Positions 45,397-57,905 of a DNA stretch of 64,000 nucleotides are shown piece by piece. How positions within the stretch are numbered: position 1 is the first letter of the stretch; each line of letters opens with the position of its first letter. The notes under the pieces are model-generated. The model saw only the letters and a program-made list of their open reading frames with translations. It ran no database searches and was not told the origin of the DNA. The position numbers and the translations under genes are program-made. Source of the stretch: Mantis religiosa (lineage: Eukaryota > Arthropoda > Insecta > Mantodea > Mantidae); assembly GCA_030765055.1 (NCBI GenBank), contig JAUKNK010000147.1, positions 3,006,001 to 3,070,000 of the forward strand. The letters are read 5' to 3'.

Positions 45397-46957
45397 CCTG
45401 TCAACACAACCTGTGCGTTGAAATTTGTTCCATAACGTACTAATTGTAATCCTGGATGGCGGTGTTTGAAATTATTCACCCCAAGGCTTTCGAAGTCATT
45501 CGCAGTTTCCCGCCATCTATTAATGTTCCACTGCTATATTTATCATAAAAGTTTTAATACTTATTTTATACTACTAGCTTGGTTAACCTTAGCCATAACA
45601 ATATATTCTGAGGCACAGAATACGAGTATATAATATTGAGGTCTTATTTTCCATTTTTGATTCAAGTTGCATGGCGTTAATCGCTTACTAGTGTATGACT
45701 TTAGTAAGCATGTGTCGCATTGCTCTTTTTACCATCTGGAAAGTTAGGCAAGAGGAAATAATTTTGTAAACGTTCCGCTAATCTTAGCTAAAAATGTAGA
45801 CGTTTTTCTAAAAATACAGGAGTTAACCAATCTATTTCAGAGAGTAGGAGCCCTCTGTGGAAGTTTTCAAATATTAATTACTTCCATGGAATAGTAGGAA
45901 GGCTAATGTGTATAGGTAAATTGGGGAAATTTTTATGTTGCGAACTTTTCATATAATGCAGTTTAAAGTAAAATTTAAAAATTCAGAAATAATAGCTTTA
46001 AATTTGGGATAGTAAAAATTAACATCCCGTATTGGTACTTATTTGCAAATTACAAGGGAAAATTAAGGAGAGTGGTAGTAAACGAACAGCAGAGGATAAG
46101 AATAAGATAGATAAAATGATTGGTAATTTTTATCCCGCGACAATTGTATAAAGCGGGAAATGTCTAATGTATATGTGAGTCCCTAGAGCTCTTCTGATAA
46201 CAATTGCAATAGTTGAAAAATCGTCCGTTGTTGAAAAGTTCTCTTCCTTCTAAGGGACATCGAACAAAAAGCCTCTAAGGTAATTCGAGTAAGTAACCAA
46301 GAGCTAAAAGTATTTACAAATTCTTCGTTTGGAGCATTAAGTAATTAATAAGTAATATTAGTTACCCGTTAAGTAAGACAACATGGGGCAACGTTTAAAA
46401 ACAAAAGCTGGCTATATTTCTCTCCCAGATAAAGATACACCTAAACATAATAAACAACTAAAGTAATTAAAACACAGATTTTAAAACCAGAAATGATCTT
46501 GTTTGTAGCGGAAGGAACCTATAATTTACATTTATCAAATACTACACGTGTGTACTGTGATACTGTGGCTAAAGCTTTATGAGATTAGCTCCGGTCAGTT
46601 GTAAACACTGGAAGCCCTATCCTCGGATATCCAGAACTTTCTGCATGTTTTCTCTTCTAGAACAATCTGGAAATCTAAATTGCTGCTACGACGAGCGGCG
46701 TAAACCAATGTGGCTCGGTAGAGGTAGATATTACTACAATTGAGATATTATTCTGCGAAGATGTTGAAAGCGGCCCATAGCAGTGTTTTACATTTTGTGC
46801 AAGTAACGCAGCGTGTCATTTACTAATTGCTGTATTGCTCTCTTTGTTGTTGCCAACCCCTGAGATCTAGGAATTAGAACCTAACCCTTTCTAGGTTAGG
46901 TTGCATCATCATAAGCGGTGGAATGCAATGAACTTCATCGGACGTAAAAATACTTAG
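45397..46957. other. Unassigned A+T-rich DNA
   Basis: About 1.5 kb with no gene-like frame or named repeat. Confidence 0.5.
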
Positions 46958-47370
46958 CGTGCCCCATGACGCTATTCCAACGTGCTGTCCGCCACGTGCT
47001 GCTAGAGTGTTTTAGCCCAGCACAGCTTAGGACGTCTCTGCAGCTGCCGGTCCGCTTTGCAGAAATGCTGGCGAATGACAACAAAGCGGTGAAGGAGCTT
47101 CTTAACTTATTTTCTGAGTTACATTTTAGAATTAAGTGAAGAGAATTTTTTTCGGTTTGGCCTTATACTTTTTTTATTGCCTCTTTGTTTTGTTGTGTAC
47201 ATGTATATTTTGAGAGTTTATTTACATTTGTACTAAGTTTTAGAAGCATTTATATCTGGCTTATGCCATGAATGATAACCTCAGCAGTTGAGTAACCTTA
47301 TACACCTCTGGATTCGGGCCCAAATGACCTTGTTGTCGACGGGCCCTAAAACACCACACACTCACTCACA
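46958..47370 (+). pseudogene. LINE ORF2 C-terminus, 3' UTR and CACT tail (family R, copy 2)
   Basis: The end of ORF2 reads RAVRHVLLECFSPAQLRTSLQ, then RFAEMLANDNKAVKELL, and stops at 47137-47139. This is the end also seen at 12120-12329 and 59865-60060. About 175 bp of untranslated sequence precede the terminal motif CGGGCCCAAATGACC...GTCGACGGGCCCTAAAACACC, followed by CACACTCACTCAC. The two GGGCCC blocks can pair with each other. It is a strongly 5'-truncated insertion and defines the 3' end of the family. The first cysteine pair of the zinc block is missing. Confidence 0.8.
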
Positions 47371-47638
47371 TATCATGTCCCCCCTCGAAACGAAATAAAG
47401 TCTGTGCTTTTTCTCGTAGATGTACAGCACGTAGAAGATACTCAAGTCTCATAAAGAGGCCTCTGAGGAAAATTGAAGACCATTTCACATAAAATACACA
47501 TTTAACGCTGAGAAACGTAGGGGTTAAAGATCCATTATAGGCAAAAACACAATTTCAATTTCTAGAATGCCTGGTGACTATTCAATCCAGACAAATATCC
47601 ACATATATTGAAATTTTTCTCTTAGCAATCACAGAAAG
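47371..47638. other. Unassigned DNA
   Basis: I see nothing between the LINE tail and the inverted-repeat structure. Confidence 0.5.
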
Positions 47639-48830
47639 ATTAGTGGATAGTAGGCACACACTATCGAATCATTAATAGTAGTCATTATCACTATCCATTA
47701 GAACCTGATTGGTTGAAGTCAATACGTCTGATATTATTGAGACACACGTTTTTGTTTCCCTTTTTTCAAATAGTTCCAATGTGTGCCTTAGATGACAGAT
47801 CTGCTCAAACTGTAACAAAAGGTTGAACCAGCTGCTCCTCAGTTGTTAGGTGGATACTTTACTGAGTTTAGTAGTACAGTTATGTCTATTTCCAGTAACC
47901 GGTTGTTTAAAGTGTATTTCGTCGCACTACACCAGTCTTCAGAAAACTGCTTCACCTTCATGCACCTCGTTCAAAATAACTTAAAAGATCTCAAATATCG
48001 TTCTGGATTACTTTTAGTAAACTATACATCAATTGTTGTTGAATCAAACTATACATCAATTTAAACGTTAAAAAGTACGATTCAACGATATAGATGAGGT
48101 ATTAGCTTCCATGAGTTTTCTCCTATTAGATTCTTAAAGACTTGGCCATACTTTTCAGCAACCATTACTTCTTCTAATTTGAAGAACTGGCTAATAAACT
48201 TGCTGATTCCGCATTACTAGCGGACGTTTCCTTTCGAAATTTGCTGCTAAACATTTATAACCTGATTTTTGTGGTAATAGTGATTTTAAATAGGAGGAAG
48301 TCGTGTCATATTTCCCAAAACTGTTCCCAAAGACCTGTCTTCCGTGTATAAGGTACAGAATCGTTGATCTTGAGTTAAGTTCTGTCCCATATGGATCAGT
48401 TGACCAAAAACAGGACAAAACCTAAGCACAAACAAATGGTTAAAATAAAACCTCAGAAAAACCGGAAAAACAAATAAACATTAAAATCCATAGAAATTTT
48501 CTGAATTCGTTTAATAAACCAATCGTGTAAGTGCATATCCACGTATGCTCCTCCCCGAATATATAGGACTTCATGTAGTATATCAATATAGGTACTCTTA
48601 TCTGTCTACCTTCAAGGCGACAATCATGTCTGTGTACATATCGCAATAGTTATTACAATTTGTTTTATTCAGCTATGTTACTTGGACTTAGACCTGACAA
48701 AATATGCTGGCGATAGGCAAATGCAATATTCGTAGCTGTTTCTCCCGTTTTCTTCATCATGCCCAATTGTATCCATCTTCCTCACTGGCTTGTGTTCTTT
48801 GAACTTGAACAAATGTGTTGAGACATCTGA
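47639..48830 (+). repeat. Left arm of the inverted repeat
   Basis: Paired base by base with 49718-50900 in reverse orientation. Small frames (47843-48064, 48191-48418 minus) show no domain. Confidence 0.8.
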
Positions 48831-49717
48831 CATTCTCCCTGTTAGTCTGAAGCACTTATGACAGTAAGCTATTTAAATGACATTAGCTTTAGTAATAATC
48901 GCTGCTTCACTTAATTAAACACGATTTAATTTAACGTTTCGTTGTATGATGAAATTATGCCCTTCAACAGAATTTATTCCTGACACCTATTTATCTTGGT
49001 GGCGATGACCCACAACATTCATGAGTGTTGTTTCAATTTCATCTCTTGTTCTCCTGTTGACAATATAACTTACTATCTGCAAAGTTCTCCTTTTACTCTT
49101 AAATTTCTTTAGCCGATGCTTTGAACACCAGGGATGCTGTTCATTTTTCATGGAGTTGTTTTAATCTTTTGCCGATGTTCTTGCTGCTTAAAGAATACAT
49201 GCATTAATGTTAAGTTTCAAAACTTACCAAAAATGTTTTGCTCCTATAATTAGCACTGCAACTTGCTAAAATGAAGCAGTGCAAGATTGTGCAATTTAAT
49301 GTGCCAAACATATAAGTTAATGGAATCCAAGAGAAAGAATCTCCCTGGAGTAACAATAAGCAGGTTGGTTGAAACTTACCTTAAAAGAAAAGCTTAGCCA
49401 AGCAAACCACTAACGTTACCCATGCACCACAGAAACATATCTATTTGTACTGAGGAAATATATGTATAGGTTTATCTGGAATAAAGCCGAAGGAACAAAG
49501 ACATAAAGTAGAGCAACAGAGTAAAAGTAGATAACGAGAAAATAATTAGGTGACCCTGTGCAATAAAGTACAAAACCTTGTAAGTGATACAAATGTTCAA
49601 CATACAAACGATACTTTAAGTGTAAGCAATCATGTGAAGTTACGAAGATATTAGGTAGTAACACTTAGTTATACGACATGAACGAAAAACCCATTGTCCG
49701 AAATTGTCTTATTGCTG

Positions 49718-50900
49718 TTCTCAAGTCATTTGTTCAAGGACAAAGAACGCAAGTCAGTGATGAAGGTAGATACAATTGGGCATGATGAAGAAAACGGGAG
49801 AAACAGCTACCAATATTGCATGTACCTATCGCCAGCACATTTTGTCAAGTCTAAGTCTAAGTAATATAGCTGAATAAAGCAAATTGTAATAACAATTGCC
49901 ATATGTACACAGAAATGATTATAGCCTTGAAGGTAAAAGGATAAGAGTACCTATATTGATAGGCACCATGAAGTCCTATATATATGTTGAGGAGCATACG
50001 TAGATATGCACCTCCACGATAGGTTTAATAAATGAATTGAGAAAATTTATTTGTATTTTAATGTTTTTTTTTATTTTTCCAGTTCCGATGAGTTATTATC
50101 CTAACAAATTATTTGTGTTTAATTTGGGCTCTGCTATTTGTCAACTCACTGATGTTGGGCAGAACTTTAACTTAAGGTCAACGATTCTGTACTTTATACC
50201 TGGAAAGCAGGACTTTGGGAACAGATTTGCGAAAAATGACACGATTTACTCGTATTTAAAATGTCTGCTCCATCCAGAAAAAAAATAATAAATATTTCGC
50301 AACAAATTCCATAATACAGCATCTGTCGGCAATGTGGAAGTTAAGCAAGTTTAATAGCCAGTTATTCAAATTGGAAAAAGTAAAGTTTGCTGAGAAGTAT
50401 GTCAAAAGTCTTCTAGAAACAAAGTGGAGAGGAGCTATGGGACTTAACACCACCCTGAATCTTTGAATCGTATGGCGTAGCATAAAAATTGGTACTCCTT
50501 CGACCAAGATTGATACACATTTATTAGAAAATGACCAGTTCGATATTTGAGATCTTTGCAGTTATTCAAAACGAGGTGTAGGAAGGTGATACAATTATAT
50601 GATTAGTGTTTGGCGCAATGAAGTACACTTTAAACTATCGGTTACTGTAACTAGGCATTGTTGTGCCACTAAACAAAGAGAAAAAGAACCTAACAAATAA
50701 GGATCAGCTGATTCACCCCTATGTTACAGATTGGGCGGATCTGTCATGTAAGGGAGACCTTGGACATTTGAACGCAAAGGTACACAAAAATGCGGGACTC
50801 AACAATATCGGACGTATTGAGAGCAACCAATCTGGTTCTAAAGGATGGTAATGATGACTTATTATCAACTCGATAGAGTTTGTGTGTACTATCCGCTAAT
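49718..50900 (-). repeat. Right arm of the inverted repeat
   Basis: The reverse complement of the left arm with scattered substitutions and small indels. Frames inside (50037-50288, 50663-50851) are not supported as genes. Confidence 0.8.
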
Positions 50901-51285
50901 TAAACAGTTGTTTGTAAGAGGAATACTTGTAAATATGTGGAAGTTTGGCTCAAATGAATAATCACCAAGTACTCCAGAAATTGAAAATGTGTTTTGACAT
51001 ATAATTTCTCTTTAACCTCCGTGTTTCTCAGCATCTCATTATGTATTTTTGTGAGATGGTTTTGAATTTTGCTGAGAGGCCTCTTCATGAGGCTTGTGGA
51101 TCTTTTACCTGCTGTGAATCTGCGACAAAAAACACAGTCTTGATTTCCCCCCGAGGGGGGGACATGTAACCCGCATTCCGCAACCTTCGAATCTAGAGAA
51201 TAACATGTTAACCCTATTATGTGTTTCAATATAAAAACCGTTTCAATTGAATATGTAAAATACTCAATATTTGCATCTGTTTGGG
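50901..51285. other. Unassigned DNA with a minus-strand frame
   Basis: A 109-codon minus-strand frame (50900-51229) has a Cys pair (DCVFCRR) and HLTKIH, loosely zinc-finger-like. I do not recognise a family and give it little weight. Confidence 0.35.
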
Positions 51286-51955
51286 CACACTAGCAACCCA
51301 CTATGATGGAGAATTAGAAGCAACTCTTCAACCACGTGAACACTTTCTCTAAAGCAGTGATACTAAGCGATTCTAAATCAGCAGATAAAGCCCTATCCTC
51401 ACTGTACCCTAACAACAATAGAATCCTTGAAATTTACAGTTCATTACGGATACTACGAGGTCTAAAAAAAAGAAATACACTTCCAGTGGTTTCCATCCCA
51501 CTGTGGAATTACAGGCAATGAAATAGCAGATTCCTTGGCAAAAACTGAACACATATAAAACAAAGCTGCCAACAAACAACCTCATTCCACCACCCTATTT
51601 TGGAAAGAAGAATGCAAAGAAAAAAGTACCAAAAAAACAATGGAAAATTCTACAAGGAAGTAAAAATCCCATCCCAGACTACCCAAGAAGCAGTACTTTT
51701 GCCATCTTCCGACAGAATACTGGCCACGACTGTTTGGCCGCTCATCTACACAGGATTAATATTTTTGAATCCCCGACCTGCACACTCTCTAGGGACCCAA
51801 AATCATTGTTGGAGAGAGATCATCTGCTCCAGTGCAGTGCCCTGACAAAAACAGATGGAGAACTCACAGCACAACTAGTCACACGTTATTCGGAGGCCAG
51901 AAGGAAAATGGAAATTCTCCAACTCCATGAGCATTAGCAACCAACCAACCAACCA
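51286..51955 (+). pseudogene. LINE RNase H fragment with (ACCA)n tail (family S)
   Basis: HYDGELEAT holds the catalytic Glu. FSKAVILSDSKSADKALSS holds the Asp in the next frame, and HFQWFPSHCGITGNEIADSL the terminal block in a third. The RNase H-derived C-terminus then decays through several stops. The sequence ends at CAACCAACCAACCAACCA (51932-51955), a simple-repeat tail of LINE type. It is 5'-truncated with frame breaks throughout. Confidence 0.78.
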
Positions 51956-52375
51956 CCATTATCTGTTTCACATCGTAAGAGTTCGCGTCTGTAGCGAATC
52001 AGGTGCGTTACAGCCTTCAGCGTTAAAACCTCTTTATCCACACTCATTTTAAATGTGGAATGCAAAAGTGCCAATAGTTCAGGTTAAAGTTAATTATAGG
52101 TTATGAATTACTTATTTTTCTAATACAACGAAAATACCAGCGGTGCATCCTTATAGCTGTGAATGTTACTTATGTTAAGAGATAAAACGCATCATCATGA
52201 TATACTACTTACAGCCCTCCTCCAGTCAAAACTTTGCTTCAGTGAAAAACAAATCTGTATAACCATTTAAAAACTACTTGTATCCATAAACTAGCTTTGT
52301 ATTTATATATACTGCAACAGTTTAAAAATTGATAGGAATTATTTATCGTTCTGTTTAGTTGTTGATATTTGAAAT
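51956..52375. other. Unassigned DNA
   Basis: I see nothing here. Confidence 0.5.
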
Positions 52376-52386
52376 TCTCGCTCATG

Positions 52387-52630
52387 TCCGCCCCCGTAGC
52401 GTAGATGGTAGCGTGTCTGCCTCACTTTCATGAGGTCCCGAGTACGTATCTCGTTCAGGGTGAGTAACCTGGATAAGGTTTTTTCCGGGGTTTTCCCTTA
52501 TCCTGAAAGACAAATGTCAGGGAACTCAAAGGTTCATGTACCCCGGACTCTTTTGGGCATCTTTTAACCCATTTCATTCATCGTCCAATATGACTTAACG
52601 TTGGAGGACGTAAAGTCTGAAAGAAAGAAA
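52387..52630 (+). mobile_element. tRNA-derived SINE (family 2, copy 3)
   Basis: Same head (TAGCGTAGATGGTAGCGTG), body (CTGGATAAGGTTTTTTCCGG) and end (TGACTTAACGTTGGAGGACG) as the copy at 8946, with a GAAA-type tail. An 11-bp target duplication, TCTCGCTCATG (52376-52386) and TCTCGCTTATG (52631-52641), flanks it with one difference. Confidence 0.9.
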
Positions 52631-52641
52631 TCTCGCTTATG

Positions 52642-54345
52642 AGAAACAGTTATCCCACAGCTAACTTTAACTGAAAGAATTCTAAAAGAGCACCGACAAA
52701 ATCAAATCCTGATTTTCTCCCATAGAAGTACACACAGAACTGTAGTCGGATGCAATAATTCCAGGTTTTCCAAAAACAATTACTCACGATACCAACATAC
52801 TGAAAGTCAAAATAGCATGTATAACTTTGAAGGTGCGAGGAATAGCTCAACTGAAAAAGGCAATTCAGGAATCACTGGAAACCAATGGTGGGAGATTAAG
52901 TTCTAGCCAGATCAAACACGTTATCGTAGTTAGAAGAAAAATCCTATCGACAAACACCTTTTCTTCAAAAGCCAGGCAATAACAGCCAACGTATTGAGTG
53001 AAACCTCACAAAAGATGGCAGATTAAAACATAAAGAATATGTTTTAAGTAGCATAAATCAGTTCTAACATAAATCACATAGAAGTATGCCAAAAATCATG
53101 CCTTGCGACTAATAACCGGTGCAGCAAAATCATCTCCAATCACGGCAATGCAAGCCTTAACTCGGAACTATCCAATACATCTAACATTAAAGGAGCAGGC
53201 ACCAATACAACATAAAAAATGTTGCGGTTAAAAACAACAAAATGGGAGAAAAGATTACTATAACCAATCAAGATGAAAACACAAACAAGTTTCCTACACC
53301 AAGTTATGGAACTAAAAACAGATCTGAACCTTCCTAATTCTAAAGAAAACATTTTAATCAAGGAAAACCCACTGACTTTTGACCAATTAATATTCAATTA
53401 GATTTAGAACAAATAGTTTCAAAATCTGAAACTTCCAAACCTGTACTAAAAGAATTAGCATTAGAAACTGTGAACAATATATACCCACATGAAGAATGGT
53501 TACATATCTATACAGATGGATATAGCTTGGACAACAACTCAGGAGCAGGAATTAAGTGTGTACTGTTCTCATTCTATCAACCGGCAGGATACCACACAAC
53601 AAATTTTGATGCAGAAGTAACGGCTATTCATATTTCACTCCAACACCTTCAATACAGAATAGATAAATTCAAAAGCTCTGTCATACTTTATTATTCTAAA
53701 GCAGCATTATTTGCAATAAGTTCATATAATATAAGGTCATCCAAATTAAAGAATGTCACAAAATGACAGAACAACTTCAAAAAATAAAGAAAATAACTAT
53801 ATTACAGTGGATACCTGCACATTGTGGAATTTCTTAACATTAATCAGCTGATTTCCTTGCCAAAAAAGGTGCAAATTTAATTCAGAACAAAAGTTAAAGC
53901 TTACCCTTTACATCCTTAAAAAGGTTAATCAAAAGCAATATTTAAACAAACAAAACCAATCAATATCTAACAAAGCCATAGATCAAGAATGGAACATTTT
54001 AATTAAAACTTCAGAAATTATAACAGAAATCCCAAGTAAAGCTGCAGTAGCAAATTTTGGATTACATACGAAACATGATTATTTGGCCAAACACTTACAT
54101 AGAATATGAATTTATACAAGTCAAAATTGTCCTCTGTGGAACAAAGAAGAGGAAATGACTGAAGAACATCTTTTAACCTGTGAAGCCCTACCTGCCGGAC
54201 CCATCACACAGAAATACTGGAGAGCAAGAGAGCTAATGGATTCATTGCCAAAGCCTAGCGTTTGAAAACAACAAAATATAAAGAGCATCATAGTAGGTAT
54301 AACCAGCACTATTTATCTATTTATATTAAAATGTTTGGCACATTA
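52642..54345 (+). pseudogene. LINE ORF2 C-terminal half with RNase H (family S-like)
   Basis: About 53095-53180 reads HALRLITGAAKSSPITAMQAL in shifting frames, the post-RT block of RNase H-bearing LINEs. At 53470 an open stretch gives EEWLHIYTDGYSLDNNSGAGI (TDG motif, first Asp), NFDAEVTAIHISLQ (Glu), and SVILYYSKAALFAI, where the second Asp has become Tyr. Then come LQWIPAHCGI-type and ADFLAKKGA-type remnants in other frames. The C-terminal Cys/His region is decayed near 54120-54180. A T-rich 3' UTR follows to about 54345. RT upstream of 53000 is too degraded to place. Inactive. Confidence 0.75.
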
Positions 54346-54966
54346 AATAGCACTTTTTACTTACCTTTATCATAAATTACGTGCAGCTAATAATTGCAGC
54401 CTCATCTGCTGTCCTTTGCAATTTTGACGGTTTATACCTTGTTACCCATGAATGGATCTCCACTTGTCCTTTAGAGAAACAGGCCTCTTTTATCCATCAT
54501 CCTGTATGAAAAAAGTCTCGATACACAGAGGTTATCGTTGAGGTATTTCATTTTTCCAGGCTTCTACTTCGTTGGCCTGGATACACCTGGAGCTTCCATG
54601 CACAGAGTTGCTCATTTGATGGGTGAAGCTGTCTTCCTTAGGAGAGTTTTTGCCTGCTACCTATTTGTGTACAATACATAAAGAGAGCAATACCATATAT
54701 ACATACCCACACATTCTAACATTACGGAAATATATGGTGGTGTTAAAATATATGGAGGCACTACTAACATAATTTCCAAACCCCAAATACACATGGAGAG
54801 GGTCAATGTGCTCAAGCCACTATATAATTCGAAGGATGTGAAATTTTTGTGTTGTTTCTCAGCAGTGTACATGTGTAGTGGCATCACGTATATTGGTGCT
54901 TTATGTAAAAAGAATGAGTAAGTGAGATTTAAGAACCCATAGCTATAGACTGCTATTGTTTGAGCC

Positions 54967-54969
<3 letters not shown>
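54346..54969. other. Unassigned DNA
   Basis: No supported gene. Confidence 0.45.
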
Positions 54970-55036
<67 letters not shown>

Positions 55037-55051
55037 CGAGAGAGAGGGAGA
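54970..55051 (+). repeat. Composite microsatellite (TA)n(GA)n
   Basis: About 23 TA units followed by GA units with small interruptions (GCGA, GGGA). Same arrangement as 29011-29125; flanks do not match. Confidence 0.95.
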
Positions 55052-55735
55052 GTACTATACATTCTCTTACTTACATTATAAATGCTTATGCTCAAGGATG
55101 TATAGTAACGCCATTATAAGTCAGTGGTTGGTACTCTTTACTGCGAATCAAATCTGTTTTAATTAATGTGTATTAGTTCGTTTTTATACGTTTGTGCATA
55201 ATATCGATATAGTTGCACACATACTGTACATTCGTAAACCTCCGGAATGTGACACTTGGCCAAACCCAATCCAGTTACACTTACATTCTTTCGACCTCTC
55301 GCTTGCTGCTACTTGTCTACTTGACTGTCTAGCTAGGTGCCGGCCAAACGAAGCAGCATCCGGGATGGTCACCCTTGGATTGGTGCACATCTCGATGTTA
55401 ATAGCAAAGACACAAGCCACCTCTCACTGTCACTGTTACAACAAACGCTTATGTAATTATAACATATAGGTACCCAGGTGATTTATTCTGAGCACGGTTA
55501 AACCTGGGTGGCCTGTTCTCAGTCCTGATGAGCTCACGCATGAGCCATAGCACTTCAAGGGTAATTACTGACTTTGAATTTGACCACTTTTCTTCTTTTT
55601 TATTTGTTTCACATAATACACTCCTTTAACTGCAATGACCATATCGAAGGCCGTTCTAATTTGGAACATATCAAAGGTGTTAATTCGTATTCGTTGGGTT
55701 TTAATCATTAGATCACACATACGTTCGTACTCTCA
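55052..55735. other. Unassigned DNA
   Basis: A 91-codon plus frame (55194-55469) and a minus frame overlap and show no domain. GTCCTGATGAG at 55524 resembles a hammerhead core without the partner strand. Confidence 0.4.
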
Positions 55736-55769
55736 TTCATACTTCCAGACTGGGGAATAGGGTATTATC

Positions 55770-55865
55770 TTGGTCGGAGAACAACTGCGAAGCACACTGC
55801 CGGGAGTTGAACTATTGACCTCTAGCACATCAGGCAGGTGCTCTACAAATTGATTTACCGGTGCA
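55770..55865 (-). mobile_element. tRNA-SINE head-like sequence
   Basis: On the minus strand, TTGTAGAGCACCTGCCTGA is A-box-like and TAGTTCAACTCCCGGC is B-box-like, about 30 bases apart, as in a tRNA-derived head. The body could not be delimited. Confidence 0.45.
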
Positions 55866-57810
55866 GCTCTTTTCTGTTGTGGTTCACTCTCTAAAGAATA
55901 ATGTGCGCATGGCTAAAAACGATTAAAATTATAAATTAATAATTTTTAAACAATTCGAACCCTAAAATTGCTTTACATGTGGGCATTAAATTTTAATTTA
56001 TGTTGTAATTATATTTGTGCCAATAAACAGTATTAAACATTATTGTTCTAGCATCTGAGGTTTAAAGTTTAAATTTATTGAATTTTGACATTTTTGTTGC
56101 TGAGTACCTAGTAATAACGTTTTCACAAAATAAGCTGCGTAGACAGATATCCGTATAAGAATGCTGCAGCTAAGGGCTGACAAAAAGTAAATCCAATGAT
56201 GCTACTAATAGCAATGCTACTGTCCTCTGGTTACCTAGATCTGGAGCAGATTAAAACAAATCACGTTTGTATATCCTTCCGCCAGCCTATAACTGAATGT
56301 GTACAAAAGCACCTCCCTCATTATTTGTCCCATGGTTATACCATGCAGCTAAACCTTACAAAGAAAACACGAACCCATAAGTACAAGACACAGGCCGCGC
56401 GCATCATGTAAATTGTACTCAAAGATGTATATTAGGAGATAACAATATAAAACTTCGAAAGTATATTAGTCTAAAATAACAAATGAAACAGCACTGACTT
56501 ACGTTAATTCACGTTGCATTCTGGCAAGGACTGCAGATCCATGTCTCAATCAGAGTTTCCGTCATTCGACGAACTGTCACTGATATTGATACTGACACTC
56601 TACCATTATATCAGCAAAGCCACTGATCTGTCAGGTATTCTTTGATGACGTTCCATGTACCTGCCATATCTCAAGTACCTGTGCATGAGCATCTGCTACT
56701 GGATTTACTTTACACTGTGTGCTTCATTTGGAAACAAGGATACTTGGCTAAATAGTTCATTAAAACATCAGAATAAAACAACAAAAAATCTTATCCCAAG
56801 ACAAGAAAATGCAATATATTTTACTCGTACGGAGCTTTTACCTATATCCGTATGGATATATAAATATATATTTAAGATTTAAGTGAAAAAAATAAATCAT
56901 TGATTAAATTTCAATGCAGAAAAATGTTACAAACTTTGGATCAGTAACATTCTAAGACAAATAATAATGAACACTTTACTAAGTCATTAATTGCAAAAGA
57001 TTTACTTTTCACTGAAGCGGAGAAGGGTAATAGGATTTTAAATTTAGATCAATGTGATTGAATTAATAGAGTATAGTATAGTAACCCAAATAGGGTCCCT
57101 GCAAGGAATGTGCTGTGGGACAAGGACAGCGAATGTGTGTGGCAGGGAACGCCTGCTACACAAAGAGCAGGCCGTTAAAAACATTCACCCTATTCACTCT
57201 GTACCTTAAAACCTAGAAGATTCATTCACAAAAGTAGAAGCCGTCAGAATATTTTTCAATGGTCTGTAACTGTACTGACAGGGGGTGTCATGAACCTGTC
57301 CCGGGAGGGTGTGGGAAACTTCGGCCAACCCCCTTGCGTCTCGTCCGTCGGAGACTTACTCTCCTGTGGAGGAGTACCTGACAATTAAGGGGAAGATTTT
57401 ATAAAAATAAAGACCCTCTAAAACCATTCCCTGTGGTGATAGGTCATATAATAAAATAAATTTAAACAACTGTGTTATATTATTACGCTATTAATTAAGT
57501 ACGAAGTGTGTATATATTGAATAAGTGGAGCTTTTAGAATGTTTGTCATGTGAAGCATCTTTTTGATGCTGTATAATTATATTTTCGCACATAAAGGCAT
57601 ACATACGCATCCAGGTCATAAAATATATAGGTACAGCCTGTTACAGTACATACCTCCACCAACTTCCATGTACGTATCAATTACTCACCCCAGCTAATAA
57701 AGGTATTCAAGTATATTAATAAATTATGTGGTTTTAAAGTTGTAATGAATTGTGGCTTAAAATTGTTTAAAAAATATTTGTAGCTTATAATCCACTTATC
57801 TTTATAATAC
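55866..57810. other. Unassigned A+T-rich DNA
   Basis: No gene-like frame; nothing nameable in this ~1.9 kb. Confidence 0.5.
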
Positions 57811-57905
57811 GCAATGTTCTGTGGTTCTTGTTCTGTGCCAATCAGACAGGCCAATCACTACTAGTTGGAGACTTGGAATACAACGTGTACTCGGAGGAGT
57901 ATATT
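57811..57905 (+). repeat. Orphan monomer of the CCAAT minisatellite
   Basis: GCAATGTTCTGTG is followed by a short insertion and then TGCCAATCAGACAGGCCAATC, TAGTTGGAGACTTGG and GGAGGAGTATATT. It lies about 400 bp before the main array. Confidence 0.85.

Larger units (their letters stand above)
47639..50900. mobile_element. Foldback-like element with ~1.2-kb inverted repeats
   Basis: The ends ATTAGTGGATAGTA (left) and the complement of ATTAGCGGATAGTA (right) begin two long arms. These align in inverted orientation along their whole length, roughly three quarters identical by eye. The arms are about 47639-48830 and 49718-50900, around a ~890-bp spacer with no credible gene. Matching landmarks include CTCAATACGTCCGATATTGTTGAG, ATGACAGATC, CAGTAACC...GTTTAAAGTG, AAGATCTCAAATATCG and TGATGAAGAAAACGGGAGAAAC. 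No target duplication was recognised. It could be a foldback transposon or two inverted copies of one unknown repeat. Confidence 0.75.

Noticed and set aside
50900..51229. Minus-strand 109-codon frame with DCVFC and HLTKIH, possible zinc finger
   Set aside because: Spacing does not fit a known zinc-finger class and there is no supporting context.
55520..55560. CTGATGAGCTCACGCATGAGC, resembling a hammerhead ribozyme core plus stem II
   Set aside because: The bases after the stem are CATAG instead of GAAAC, and no closing helices are evident.
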